Shown: piece after piece, positions 21,586 through 33,071 of the stretch
Position numbering within the stretch: position 1 is the first letter of the stretch
Layout: the number at the start of each line of letters is the position of its first letter
NCBI GenBank assembly: GCA_905178155.1
Contig: CAJINV010000003.1
Coordinates: 11,040,339 to 11,104,338, forward strand
Reading direction: 5' to 3'
DNA: 64,000 bases
From: Amoebophrya sp. A120
Lineage: Eukaryota; Sar; Dinophyceae; Syndiniales; Amoebophryaceae
Position numbers and translations under genes: made by a program
Notes under the pieces: generated by a model
The model's input: only the letters and a program-made list of their open reading frames with translations
What the model was told of the DNA's origin: nothing
The model's database searches: none

Positions 21586-24500
21586 ATGACATCGACGGCA
21601 TGGGCGGAAAGCTGCGACAACGCGAGTTCGATTTTGGCGAGTCGCCGGGGAGGTAGACAGAATATGCAAATAACAACACCTTCTGCGGGCCCTTGCTCGG
21701 ACGCCAGTGGTGTGTCCTTGTCCCCAAGTTTGTTTGCTTCTTCTTCACGAGCACGACGTGGACAAGAACTGAGCTGTCTTTATTACCTTTCCGCGGCCAC
21801 TGTGTCGCTGGTGCTGATGCTCCTACTTATCGCTTGTTCCGACCACACGTTCGAGGGACGTACTAGGGGATCGCAAGCAACTGACTTTTTACCCGCAGTA
21901 GAGGCAACGGCTCTGCGAGGCACCCTGCACGCTCCCAGGAAAGAGCCCGAAACGCCGAGCGTCCCGAGCTGGTTCGACGTCAGCATGCAAAAGAAATTTC
22001 GGAAGCGCTTCGCAGATCCCCAAAAGCGGCGGAACACGGCACTGACGGGCAAGAATGTAGTCTGCGTTGAGGGACCCCACCGCTGGGCCAATGCGCAGGT
22101 ACTGGAGAGCATCTACATCAACGTGGTGCGACCTCTGGGGCCCGACACCGATGTCGTTGTGGTCGCGCCCGATGTCAACTATGCCCAAGAGCAGGACGGG
22201 CGGCACTTCAATACTGGCCGAAATCGTGTGGGGAAGGGGCGCACGTACCTCCAAGCCGAAGCTTTGGCGGAGTTTTACTTGCAAAAAAATCACTCCGCCT
22301 TTGAAGAAAACAGGAACTACCTCAATGAGGAACAGAAGCAAGATCAGGAAACCGCGGAAGCGAGCGAGCGGACCTCAGGAGCAGAGAAATCTCCTCGAGA
22401 AACAGCAGGAGCGGATCCGGGGGACAACCGCGACCAGGTATTGGCAAACACGATCGTGTATGAATTGCAAAAATGTCTGGGTCTGGAAGAATGCAACTTG
22501 TCATGCTGCATTTGGATTCCAGAAAAATCTGTATTGCATGAGTACCACAAGGAATGTAATTTTTGCTACGCGGAGAGGGCATTTGTCATGCGGAATAGGC
22601 ATCAAGAAGCTCTGAAAAAATCTGTGATGCTAGGGCGTGCAGCATCACAGACATCAGGGCCCATGCAAAACGTGCATGACAAGTGGTAGAATGTTCCAGA
22701 CCCAGACATTTTTACAGTTGATATCGTGCAAAGCGCCAACTTGCGTAGCGAGATCGAGCGCACGCACGAGTATGTGCGGGAGACGAAAGTTGGCACGCTA
22801 GAACAGCTATGCAATGCAAAAGTATCGTACTAGTATAAATTGCATCACAAATTTTTCAAGAAGAAAAATGGTGGAATTTGTAATGCTGATTTACCTAAAA
22901 AGGAATATTTGTCATGCATGATAGCAATTACTACGAGTACGATACTTTTGCACAGCATAACAACCGCACTTACACGCACTGAAGCACAGTCCCTGTCTGT
23001 ACAAGCGCATCTTCGGCAAGCACCTGATATCCCACAGGAAAGCACACCCATCGCCATCCAGGAGAGAACAACAGCAAGAATGTATGAATATTCTATATGA
23101 TGTGTGCTGCTCGTCTCGTCCTAGATTTTTGATACAACTAGAAATTGAAATGAAGCAACGCGGCGGGAATGAAGGATGTTGCTAGATCTGGAAATGCAGC
23201 AATGCGGAAACCGCAACAAAGGAGCAAATTTTCTGTTATGCAGCAGAATGCCCTTCCCCTTTCTTTGACTTTGTAGTGTCAGTGTCTGTGTTGCTCCTGG
23301 CGTTCCAGTAATTAGCGAGGTCGTACCAAACAAAATAAGCAGAGGCGGACATTAAACCAACTCGCGCACACAATTTTAGAAGTTTTCTTCTGGTTAGATG
23401 GGCGTGCTTTTTTTGGGCATACCTGAAGGCATTGGACATGCAGCAGGATGAGACGCGTCTAGAGCTGGTCAATGACTTCTCTCTATCCTGAGTGAAAATG
23501 TCACCACCCCAGGGTTGTCCTCGTCATGCCGATCTGCATTCAATAGCAATGCGGTGGAAACTACTCACATATAACATTTGCATATGCGCATCTGCAACAT
23601 GAGGCGAATTCCTAGGTGGCAGAGGAAATGCTGTCAATTAGCAGGATTAAGTAGATGGGTTCGTCGTGAAACTCCGGCTGCCCTCCTTTCTCTGAACCTA
23701 CTAGCCCTGCTCATCTACCGCGTGACCCCAAAAACTTCACGATTTGTTTTCTTGACTTTGGGGCGCGGCTGGGGCGACGCCTTTGCACGGGATCTTCTCT
23801 GGAGTGGTTTCGCGACAGCAACAGCGAGCAGCCCGGCTACCGGTTTGGCATGCACCTGATGGCGAGTAAGTGGAAGTGCCTGCTCGCGATGCGGCTGAAC
23901 AAGCTAAAGCTGAGCAGTTACGACTGGTTCGCCTACACCCGCAATGACGTGTTCTGGGCCTATCCTCACCCCCCACCCTATTTGCTGAACCACGAGAAGT
24001 GGATGCAGCCCGGCACCGGGTGGGGCGACGCGGGGGGAAAGTTCGACGTGCGACCGGTGGACATCTGGATTCCCGCATGCTTCGACTACGCTGGCATCAA
24101 TGACCGGCTCTACACCATCCGCCTGCTATCCTGTGCAAAACTATCGTACTCGTAGTAATTGCTATCATGACAAATATCCCTTTTTAGGCAAATCAGCATT
24201 TACAAATTCCATTTTTCTTCTTGAAAAAATTTGTGATGCAATTTATACTAGTACGCTACTTTTGCACAGCATACCTGCGCCCCGGCGGCGATTTTCAGTG
24301 GACCACCGCGGCGGAGAAGAAAAAGAAGATCCGGGAGCAAATCCGTAAGGCCAAGAAGGTGTTCTTCCGCTTCACGCGCGCTGTGTACGCGCGGCCGGGA
24401 GGGATGCCCATGGTCCGCGCCGACGCGCTGCCACCGCCGAATGCGAGCGACCCCACCGACGTCAGCTGGCGCTTTCTCAAAGGGTTTGAGGGCGGCATAG

Positions 24501-27500
24501 GTGCCCAGGAGGTCAATGGGGAGTTCTCTTTCCGCCGCTTCCTCGACGCGCACGACTTCAAAATTGGCCGCTTCGATTGCATCGCAGCGCTTGTGAAGAT
24601 GGGGCAACTGGCGAATGATTTGATATCCACTATTCTTCCCAAGGTGATCGAGAGTAAAATGAAACAAGAAGAGGCCCGCGCGGGAAATGCAACCTCTGCA
24701 GCTGGTGGGGATGTAGTTGATATAATAAGTGCTGTAACGGAGGGGACAAAATCGAATAATGGCAGCCAACCGCAAACCCGCGCACTTGCAGAAGACAAAC
24801 TGACCGTCACTCCTGCCGCTATGTCGACTGATGTTGAAGGGAAAGAAATGATGAAGAGCGAAAATAGTTTGGGAACAAAAAATGTTGCAAAAACACCTAC
24901 CGTGAAAACAGATGATGTTGAAGACGAGGAGAATGATCCGTACTACTGCAGGGAGCTGCAGACGCCTGGCTTTTCGGAGGTTTTTGGGCGGCACCGAATC
25001 AGTTTTCGGAACCACTTGCTCTTCGATGCCACCGTGCAACTGAACAGCGACTTTCAGCCGAATGGGGTGCAGCGTTGGTTCCAGGGGAAAGCAGGCAATG
25101 ACTCGTGGACCATCGCACTGCCCCTCGCAATCCCCGACGAACACAAAGCCGCGGAGGCAGCTCCTCCTACATCAACTGTAGTGGATCTGGAACAACATCA
25201 TGATCAGAGCGATACTAGCGATAAGAGCAAGCGCCCTGGAGGGAGCAAGGTGGTGGACACGTACCAACTGGCCTCCGCGGCCGTTCTCCAGGAACTCTCC
25301 AACGGCACGCTGCTGAGTCCTTCGCACGAAAAAAGCTGGGAACACCGCCACCCCGACTTTCTCCCGTTGGTGAAGGCCTACCGCCACTCCCACGACGGGG
25401 TGATGAAGTTTTCGCAGGCGCAGTTAGACCTAAACCAGGCCCCCGTGGACCACGCGGCGGCACAGGCGGTGTTGCAACAGCACCGCGCGAAACCAGATAT
25501 GTGGAGTGCCTACAGTCGCAAAATGGTACGGCCGCGGCTCGGGACGCACATGTTCCTGCAGCGCCAGAGCTGCGAAAGCTTGGTACGCAGAGGCCTAGCG
25601 CAGTGGAACACGCGCTACGGTGACAGTGTGGATTGGTTCAGGCCAGACACCATGGAGGCTAGCCTCGACGAGAAAACTCAGCCCAAATTCGTGCTAGAGC
25701 AGTTTCTCACGCGGAAAAATCGTGTGTGGAACGCAACACGGTATCACAACCTTGCCACAGCCCAAGAAGATGCTGAGCACAAAAGCAGGACCGCAACCAC
25801 ATCGACCGCGACAGGCGCGGCCGCAGCAGCTCCAGAAGCAGCAGTTGAACCACTTAAGGCAAAAATCGTTGACCCGCCAGAAAAATTTTCTTCCTCTCTC
25901 AGTGCCTTCGTGCAGGAGAAGCTGGGCGAGGCGGTTGAGTACCTGGTGTCAAAGTACTGTGATACAGCGCCGATATGGTGGGAGCCGGGTTCTGCAACAG
26001 TTCTGCGACACGACACGCAACACGTCTGGACACAGATGCAGAATTATCTCAAAAAGCACTTGGACGAAAGGTTCGTCACCAGCACTTCTACTGCCAAGAC
26101 AGGAGCAGGGAAGCAGCTGGAAAACGTTGAGGACCCAGACGACGCCGAGGGCGAGAGAGAAGCGGAGTCGCTCATTGCGGAAGCATATGGATTGCAAACA
26201 GATGTATGGTGGGTCTGGTTGGTCGAGAAAAAAGCAGACTCACGTTTATCATGCATTTTTTGTAGAAGTTGAATGACTGGAATGCACATAAATTAAAGCG
26301 TGATGACAATTAGATATGCGAAGCAGGCTTTGCCTTGCCTCGGTGAGAGATGCCCTCTCTGGGATTCGAAAACGCGACAGATGCTGTTGAATTTGCGTCG
26401 AGAGCAGGACAGATTTTTGTCTGCTCCAGACTCAGCATCGCAAGGTGCAACGACATTCCAGACCCCGACACATCTGCAATGTGTCTATAAAGCGAACGCG
26501 GAAGGCAGAGCGTTCGATTCGTCGTCCTCTGGAGGGCCGGCTGATGTTTCGCTTTCACCACACGCGCTCGATCACCACGTAGAGGCCAAGGCTTTCGCGC
26601 GCAGGAGGATTTCTGCCGCTACAGCAACTGCTGTTTCTGCTTCCTCCTCCTCTTCCTCGACAACTGGCCTACATGAGCAATCGGAGCAAAACGAGGACGG
26701 CATCCGTCTGACGCGCCGTGCGGAGGAAGGTGAATCTGGTACGAGGCGACGGGTGAACGAAATCGTCGGGTTTCATGCCGAAAACCTGCCGCTGGGGAAC
26801 TACGATCGGACGCTGCAGAGCTGGGTGGACGACTTTCGCTACGAACTTGCTTGTCCCATGCTGGACTGGAGCGACTGGAACTTGACGCGGTGGCACCCCG
26901 TGGCGCTATCCACCGCAAATAAGTATGTAGTTCGGGCCTGGTGTCACGCATCTTGAGGATGAATCCACATAGATGGTCATAGTCTGCAAGGAAAACAAGG
27001 GGCCGCAAAGCAGTAGAGGTTTTGCCCATACCTATCTCCTCGAATGAGACATTCTGCGTCCTGCAGATCAATTGACACCAGCATCGCAAGTTTGCATGTA
27101 CCACCCACCAAATCCAGCACGTCATTTGTGGTGGATAGGCGCATCATCAGTACAACTGCAGCGCGCTGTCCGAACCCGAGCACGTGTACGTGCACCGCAT
27201 GCTATGCGTCGAAAAACAAGTATCGTACATCGTAGGCGTATTAGAAATCGCATTTAGATTTAGAAAAGTCTGGTCGGAAAATGAAACTTGTCTGCCATGC
27301 TCATGCTGCATCACGTAGAACAGGAAAGGACCACCTCGACCTGTCAACCTGCAGAAGTATATGCGATTCATACGACCACGATATCGGTCTGCAGAGGATA
27401 CCTGGTTTCCTTCACCGATTCGGTGCAAGCGGGCGTGCCGGGCATGGAGCACATGGACTTACACATGGAGGACCGCGTGCTTGCCTTCATGTTGCTCTCC

Positions 27501-30500
27501 CACCGCAGCGCCCCGGCGGGCCTGGGGTACGGGCGCGAGTTGAACCTGCAGGCTTTTGGGCAGCTGTATGCTAGTCAAAATCTCGGGCCGCCCCCGCTGG
27601 GCCCCGCGACGCCATTCGACGACTACTTTTTCATGTACAACCACACGCTGCTGTGTAAGCCCTACGACCGCGACGTGGCCTACACCTGGAACCGCGGCAC
27701 CGCGGTGGTGAAGCAGCAGCAGCAGGGTTTTCTCCTCGAGAACACACTGCCGGAGCGGGTGCGGCACCTGCAGCGAACGGTCGCATACAAGTTGACGGAT
27801 CACCAGCTGCTGCGCGCGAGCGGCATCCACAACCGGTCGCGCGAGTACCTGCTCGACTTCTACGATCCGGCGATAAAACCGAAGGACGGGGTGCACAACT
27901 GGGGCGCCTACGCGCACTATGTCGAGATGCCGCGCACCACGCTCACGCGCACCTATCCTCGATGCAAAAATTGCATCCCCTTCGCACTTACTCGTATACT
28001 ACAAGAACACGTACAAACATGCCAGGCTGGCATGACGTTGTGTACAGATCTGCTTGTACTTCTTTCTCTTTGCCTGCATCTGCGACGTGAAGACGAGTTT
28101 CATTTTTCCTTTTGCTGGCCGACTTTGAATTTCAAGTTCCCTTCTGCTCCCATGCGATTTCTACAACGAGAGGTACGATAGTTTTGGAATGCATAGCACA
28201 GGGGCACGGACGAAGACCAACCAAGTCAGCGTGATCTCTGCGCCGTACGGCGAGGAACCTTTAGCGGTCTCCACCATGGTTCTGTCGCGGCGCCTGGCCC
28301 GCTATTTTGGGCAGCAAGACCCCGGCGAGCCACACCCAGACGACCTCTATACCGACGGCATGCGTCACCGCGACAACGCGCGTGGATTAGACATCCAGCA
28401 CCAGCGCCGCTTCCTCCAACTAGTGACCCACTTCCCAAACCTGACCCGGGAAGATCTGCTATCCTGTGCAAAAGTATTGTATCGCAATTGGTCGTCGAAG
28501 TCGATGTAGCTGCAATGAATCGGAACACTCGTCCGTGACAAATCCCATTCCGAAGCAGGTTCGCGTGAGGACAGACCCTATTTGTATTTTCCAAACACTC
28601 GTGCGAAGATATAATACCTTCTGTCATGCAAATCTACATAGTGCGATATTAGAAGACAAGACATAGAATACTTTTGCACTGCATACCTGTCACACCTCGA
28701 CGATGCTCAAGCATCAGAGGAAAATCACAAAAGTCTTCACGCTCTAGACAACGTATTTGGAGCTGCATATGCCCCAGCAGCTTCCGCGGTGTCAGAAAAA
28801 ACATTAGATGGTGACGCTCATGTATCACCTTCAACATTTGGATCTGGTTCATCCGTCGAATTATCAGCTCGTCTCCGGCAAGCCGCAGCTGCGACCACTG
28901 CCGCGCCAGAGATTATGCGAGACGCCTGGAATCCAAAGCTTCTGCAAAGAGGAGCGAAAAGCAACTACGGGTCAAAGCAAGAGCAGCTAGGTGGGAGCAT
29001 TAACCACGCAGTACCAAGAAAAGGACCTAGCCCCAGCGCTAGTGGGGCAGACGAGCATCTTCAAACTGGCGCCAATGGTACCTTCCCTACAAGAACACTG
29101 GTAACGCTGAATGAGACTCTTTCCTCATTCGAAGCGAATCTAGACCCGGTCATCGACTATGATGAGTATGCGGACCGAAATTTTCGTCGGGCACACCGTT
29201 TCGCAGAAGAGCTCGCGGTCGCAAAGGTGGCTGCGCAAGAGCCGCGGCCAGAAGAAGAAACCCCAAAGACAGCAAGTGGAAGTGACACCAAGGCTAAAAA
29301 CAGGCTGCAGGCAGCTGCACTAGAGGACGAGATGCACACACTTCATCCGCTATCGCAAGAAAAAAGTGTTACAGTTGCACTCTGTGTTGCAAGACCGGCA
29401 ACACAGACAACCTTTCTCATGCAGAAAATGCTTGGGAGCCTCGTTTCCTTCCTGTTTTCCCTTGTTATGATCTTCGCATTACAAGTTTTCTTTGCCACAC
29501 ACAGAAAATTTGTGATGCAGAAACTCCAACAAGTGTGTAACTGTAACACTTTTTTCTCGTGATATCCGCTGTATCCGAAATACTATGCGCAGATGAAGGA
29601 AGCCTACGAGAGCCAGGAATCTGGACACCTCGATGTGGCGCACATCCCGTCCAACTTGCAATTGTCAATACTGGAGGAGCTCAACAAAGAGCGCGAGGCG
29701 GATCCAGGACATGATGAAACCCAAACACAAGAAACGGAAACAGGGCAGAGCGGCGATCCGAAGTATCAGCTATTCAAGTCGCGCACACCCCGCAAGCGCT
29801 ATGGAAGAGTCAGGCTCGTCGCCATCGACAGGGAGTTGAGCCTGAGCCGATGTCTAATGCATAAAATTCCTACCAGATGATGACCCCTTGATTATAATTT
29901 TTGAGCGACGCATCACAATTTTTCAACACCTTCTACTAAAGCCAGTGAGTCATAGTTTGTGGTGCAAAAAGGGGTGCCCACCCAGATACTTAAGCTCTCG
30001 AGTAGCCCCATTGAGTCTATAGCATTGCCGCGTTTTATCAGGCTAGGAGTCGGTCTCATTATTTGAATTTGCCTTCTTTGCAACAAGATAAGCACTCTGA
30101 TGCGCCCCGCATTTTATGCATGATCATAAATCGTTTCAGGTTCAACTTTGACTTGGTCGATTTCGTCGAGCTTGACGCGTTCATAAACGTGTGTGCGCGG
30201 GTATTGAGTATTTTTCCGAACTTCCCTTCGGGTACAGCACGATCGACTTCTGGGAACCGGAGGCGAAGTATCAGCACGCACAACTTCCGCCCGTGCCCCT
30301 CACTTGTCTTTTTTATGCCGAATTCCAAATTCAGTTGCTGCCCAGTGGACCTGTCGCACTGTTTGCATAGGCATACTTGTACAAAATCTGGAAGCCCAAA
30401 CAATTATATCGCACTCGGCACATGGAGACATCCTCATGCTCGATTCCCGCGCCGCGGTGGCGGTGCTGGTGTTTGTAAATATATTGCCGTTCTTCAATCA

Positions 30501-30906
30501 TGCCATAGCCATACTTACGAGTGAAGGTAAGGGGGAGTAGTAAGTTGCGCACTCTCATACGAAGCAGCAGCATGCCCGGGATCCTGGCCAGAAGGACTGT
30601 CTCTCCTGTTGGTTACGGGGCCCGAAGTACTCGCAAAACACGGGGTGGATGTGCTGGAAAGCCAAGGGCATGAAGGTGAAAGACCCAAGCCGCTGCTGCG
30701 GGCGGCTGGAAACGCCGTTCTTGCACGCCAACCTTTGGACCCACTACCCGCGCACAGATTGTTTGCTGGCGGAGCATTTGTGCTCCGATTTTCTCTTTGG
30801 CATGTGGCGCCGGAGCCTGAAAACGGGATTACCCAACGTGCAAGAGGCGCAGCGGCCCGACCGCCGGGAGTACGCGGATACGCCACTTAGCAATCTGATC
30901 TACTGA
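21586..30906 (+). CDS. very large type II membrane protein, glycosyltransferase-like; at least nine element introns
   Basis: Exons: 21586-22458, 22729-22807, 22965-about 23050, about 23705-24126, 24279-26185, 26495-26922, 27395-27953, 28201-28459, 28691-29350, 29570-29799, 30191-30268, 30565-30906 (TGA). Outside the third and fourth exons every phase agrees. The product is about 1,950-2,000 residues. A single hydrophobic anchor (VSLVLMLLLIACS, about residues 70-85) precedes a lumenal part, suggesting a Golgi or ER type II protein. The segment NVVCVEGPHRWAN ... VVRPLGPDTDVVVVAP and, later, YDWFAYTRNDVFW ... VDIWIPACFDYAGINDRLY match a pattern I associate with uncharacterised algal and protist glycosyltransferase-like proteins (Y-x-x-R-x-D then I-P-x-x-x-D-Y-x-x-x-x-D-R). 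The C-terminal exons are Cys- and Trp-rich (CLSCWLRGPKYSQNTGWMC). One intron, 26923-27394, is canonical GT-AG. Enzyme activity is inference; the N-terminal start is uncertain. Confidence 0.7.
22459..22723 (+). mobile_element. introner element, family B, in glycosyltransferase-like gene
   Basis: 265 bp, TATGAATTGCAAAAATGTC ... GACATTTTTACAGTTGATA, with the family B inverted repeat. Duplication TCGTG is perfect (22454-22458, 22724-22728). Exact removal gives ACG ATC GTG CAA AGC (T-I-V-Q-S) and keeps frame. Confidence 0.95.
22808..22959 (+). mobile_element. introner element, family A
   Basis: 152 bp, the same length as the copy in the transporter, TATGCAATGCAAAAGTATCG to CGATACTTTTGCACAGCATA. 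Duplication ACAGC/ACAAC (one mismatch). Removal joins GAA CAG CCG CAC in frame. Confidence 0.93.
24127..24273 (+). mobile_element. introner element, family A
   Basis: 147 bp, TATCCTGTGCAAAACTATCG to GCTACTTTTGCACAGCATA. Perfect duplication CCTGC (24122-24126, 24274-24278). Removal joins ATC CGC CTG CGC CCC (I-R-L-R-P). No GT-AG is possible at any position within the duplication. Confidence 0.95.
26186..26489 (+). mobile_element. introner element, family B (diverged)
   Basis: 304 bp, TATGGATTGCAAACAGATG ... CATCTGCAATGTGTCTATA with the inner GGTCTGG/CCAGACC arms. Duplication AAGCA/AAGCG. Removal joins GCG GAA GCA AAC GCG (A-E-A-N-A) in frame. Confidence 0.88.
27954..28195 (+). mobile_element. 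introner element, family A-like (diverged)
   Basis: 242 bp, TATCCTCGATGCAAAAATTG at the left, ACGATAGTTTTGGAATGCATA at the right; arms pair only partly. Duplication GCACC/GCACA. Removal joins CGC ACC GGG GCA (R-T-G-A), in frame with the next exon. Confidence 0.82.
28460..28685 (+). mobile_element. introner element, family A (longer copy)
   Basis: 226 bp, TATCCTGTGCAAAAGTATTG to AATACTTTTGCACTGCATA. The flanks TCTGC and CCTGT match at three of five positions, so the duplication has decayed. Exact removal keeps frame (D-L-P-H-L or D-L-S-H-L, depending on which copy is kept). Confidence 0.88.
29351..29564 (+). mobile_element. introner element, family D
   Basis: 214 bp with a different arm sequence, AGAAAAAAGTGTTACAGTT and its complement, but the same TAT...ATA ends. 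Perfect duplication TCCGC (29346-29350, 29565-29569). Removal joins CAT CCG CTG TAT CCG (H-P-L-Y-P) in frame. Confidence 0.93.
29800..30185 (+). mobile_element. introner element, family C (diverged)
   Basis: 386 bp, TATGGAAGAGTCAGG at the left and the family C right arm (CAACTTTGACTTGGTCGATT ... TTCATA). Both sides carry ATGCATAAAA or its complement, as in the hydrolase copy. Flanks AAGCGC and AAACGT both encode Lys-Arg; duplication is three of five. Removal joins R-K-R-V-C-A-G-I-E in frame. Confidence 0.85.
30269..30559 (+). mobile_element. introner element, family E
   Basis: 291 bp, TATCAGCACGCACAACTT at the left and AAGTTGCGCACTCTCATA at the right, a fifth arm type. Perfect duplication CGAAG (30264-30268, 30560-30564). 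Removal joins GAG GCG AAG CAG CAG CAT (E-A-K-Q-Q-H) and opens the frame into the last exon. Confidence 0.9.
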
Positions 30907-33071
30907 AGATGAAGAAATGGAGTAGCTGCAAGACTATACTACCGCTAATGCATTTTTACAGAAGTAGAAACACCAGGAGGAGGCTGCTCCTACGTCTTTT
31001 CGAACATTTTTCTTACTGATCCATCCCATCAAGATCAACAAAGTTTCAATATGGACGAAAATCTGCATCGAAGGCATCTTGCGCATTCATTTTCGAGAGA
31101 ATAAGGAAATATTGCACGAAAAGCGAGCGTAATGTAAATCTCTGAATTCCTTGTACAACGAAAGATACGGGGTATTAGTATTTCTACTACTATTAGGCGT
31201 ATTATTCTTCTACACCATATATTACCCTTACTGGGTAACATCATCATCGTCATCAAATCTCCATCTCGGGAAGCTAACATTTGACCTTTTCTTTTGTTTT
31301 GTCTGCGTGAGGTGATGGATGAACAAGACGCGCAGACGACCACGTACGTTGTGCCTGTGTAAGTAATGCGATAGCACGACTGGACGTGGATGTGATGGAT
31401 GTATCTACATGAAGACCAGCAAAGAACGTAGAGGTTTTCGCTTTCTCTCTCAGAGAGCTACACTGAGTGAACAAAGGTGAGTGAAAGAACTCCTTTGAGT
31501 CCCGTGCGCCAAGCAATCTCTGCCACGGTAACTTTCAGCACCCACGCCTTAGCCTTTCTCTGTGCGTTATTGACCGGCGCCCGCCTGAAGGTGATGGAAG
31601 ATAGGAAGTCCAAACAGCAGAGTCGTGACAACGAGAGCCATTGCGCACTTGAAGAAAATACGGCTGCTATGCAAGTTTTTTCATTTCAAGCGGGCTCATA
31701 TTTGGTGAACAGGGGATCGCGACAGTGGCGAGTAGGTGGTAGGTAGCTAAGTGCGTGTCATAAAGCTCAAGGCTGTTTGGCCTGGCGGCGTCTTTGCATC
31801 ATCTTCAGACAGAGGAACGATAACGCAAGAGGACGTAGACACAGACACTGAATGCAACAGATAAAAATCGAGGGATCGTGCGGCCGGTCATGCGTCTGGA
31901 AAAAGGAGGCACATGCTTCGGGTTCACGTTGCTGCGACTCTGCGGCGCCCATGAAGACAGACAGGAAAGATCAAAGGAGGTAACGAACGCGCAGCCTTCA
32001 CGATCTTGACGGTAGTACTCCTTACGTCGATCACGTTTTTACAGGACCTCCAGAAGCAGGCCTTGCTGCCGGCCGCGCCGCCTCGTCTCTTCTGGACTTG
32101 CACAGTGATTTTTTCTAGTGGATTCAGATTCTCCCGCTGTTCCAGAAGAAGCCGGAGAAAAAATAGTAAAGGCACAGAATAAAGAAGTATGATTGCTGCT
32201 AGGACTAGGAGACCGATTGTAGCACCAGCCAGGAGTTCATCTGCTGCTCTAGTCTGTCTGTTCTACCACTCCTCCGATTTCAGCACGGCTGACGCCGAAG
32301 AATTACAGCGACATGGAGCAACGTCTTCTGTTGTGCCGTCGGGCTTTGCGAAAACGGAGAAAACAGACCTCCCCTACCTGACCTCGTCGTGGGAAGCTAC
32401 ATCGTAAGAGCCAGAGCGTTGTGCTTTGTTCACTATTCTATCGTGTTGATTGTTAAGTTAAAAACTGAAAGTAACTAGTTTTTTTTCTTCTTGTTCGTAT
32501 GTAAGCGGATCCGTCGATGTACATCATGCGCGCCGCGTCTGGGTGAGCTGGTCAGCGGCCGCCCCGACGCTTTCTACTAGGGAGAGTAATCGACGTGTAA
32601 GTCTCGGATTTCACGATGTGTATAATTTGGAAATGATCAGTTTTGTATGCAAAAGGAAGAAGCAGCACGAGCACGACGACTAGCAGTGATCAGAAACAAA
32701 GTAGAGACGAAGAATGAATAAGAACCCACAGGCACTTTCTCAGTACGTAGAAAATGAAAAGCAAGCGGATAAATGAATTGTTGCAGAAGTCGTCGAAGGC
32801 AAAAATAGGCAGATGCAGCCGGATGACTTCTTTTTAGAAGTGCAAAGCCAACTGCTCCATGCTTGATGTACAAGAACAAACTCAAACAACATGATGAGCA
32901 AGAGGCAAGAACTCATAACAATCCCATTCGACAATCAGATCGCATCGAGCTCGCAGCTTTGCCCGACTTCTCGCACTTACAGACCTTGTGTAGCTCGCAC
33001 CTCGTGCTACATCTCGACTCGAATCCACTTCGCATGAGGATTTATTTCGCGATCGCTACTAATATTCGATT

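Noticed and set aside
24248-25144. 298-codon minus-strand frame
   Set aside because: Antisense to the well-supported large exon 24279-26185; no features of its own.
30269-30380. Continuous coding frame reading YQHAQLPPVPLT after 30268
   Set aside because: This stretch is the left arm of a family E element with perfect CGAAG duplication; removal gives a better reading into the last exon.
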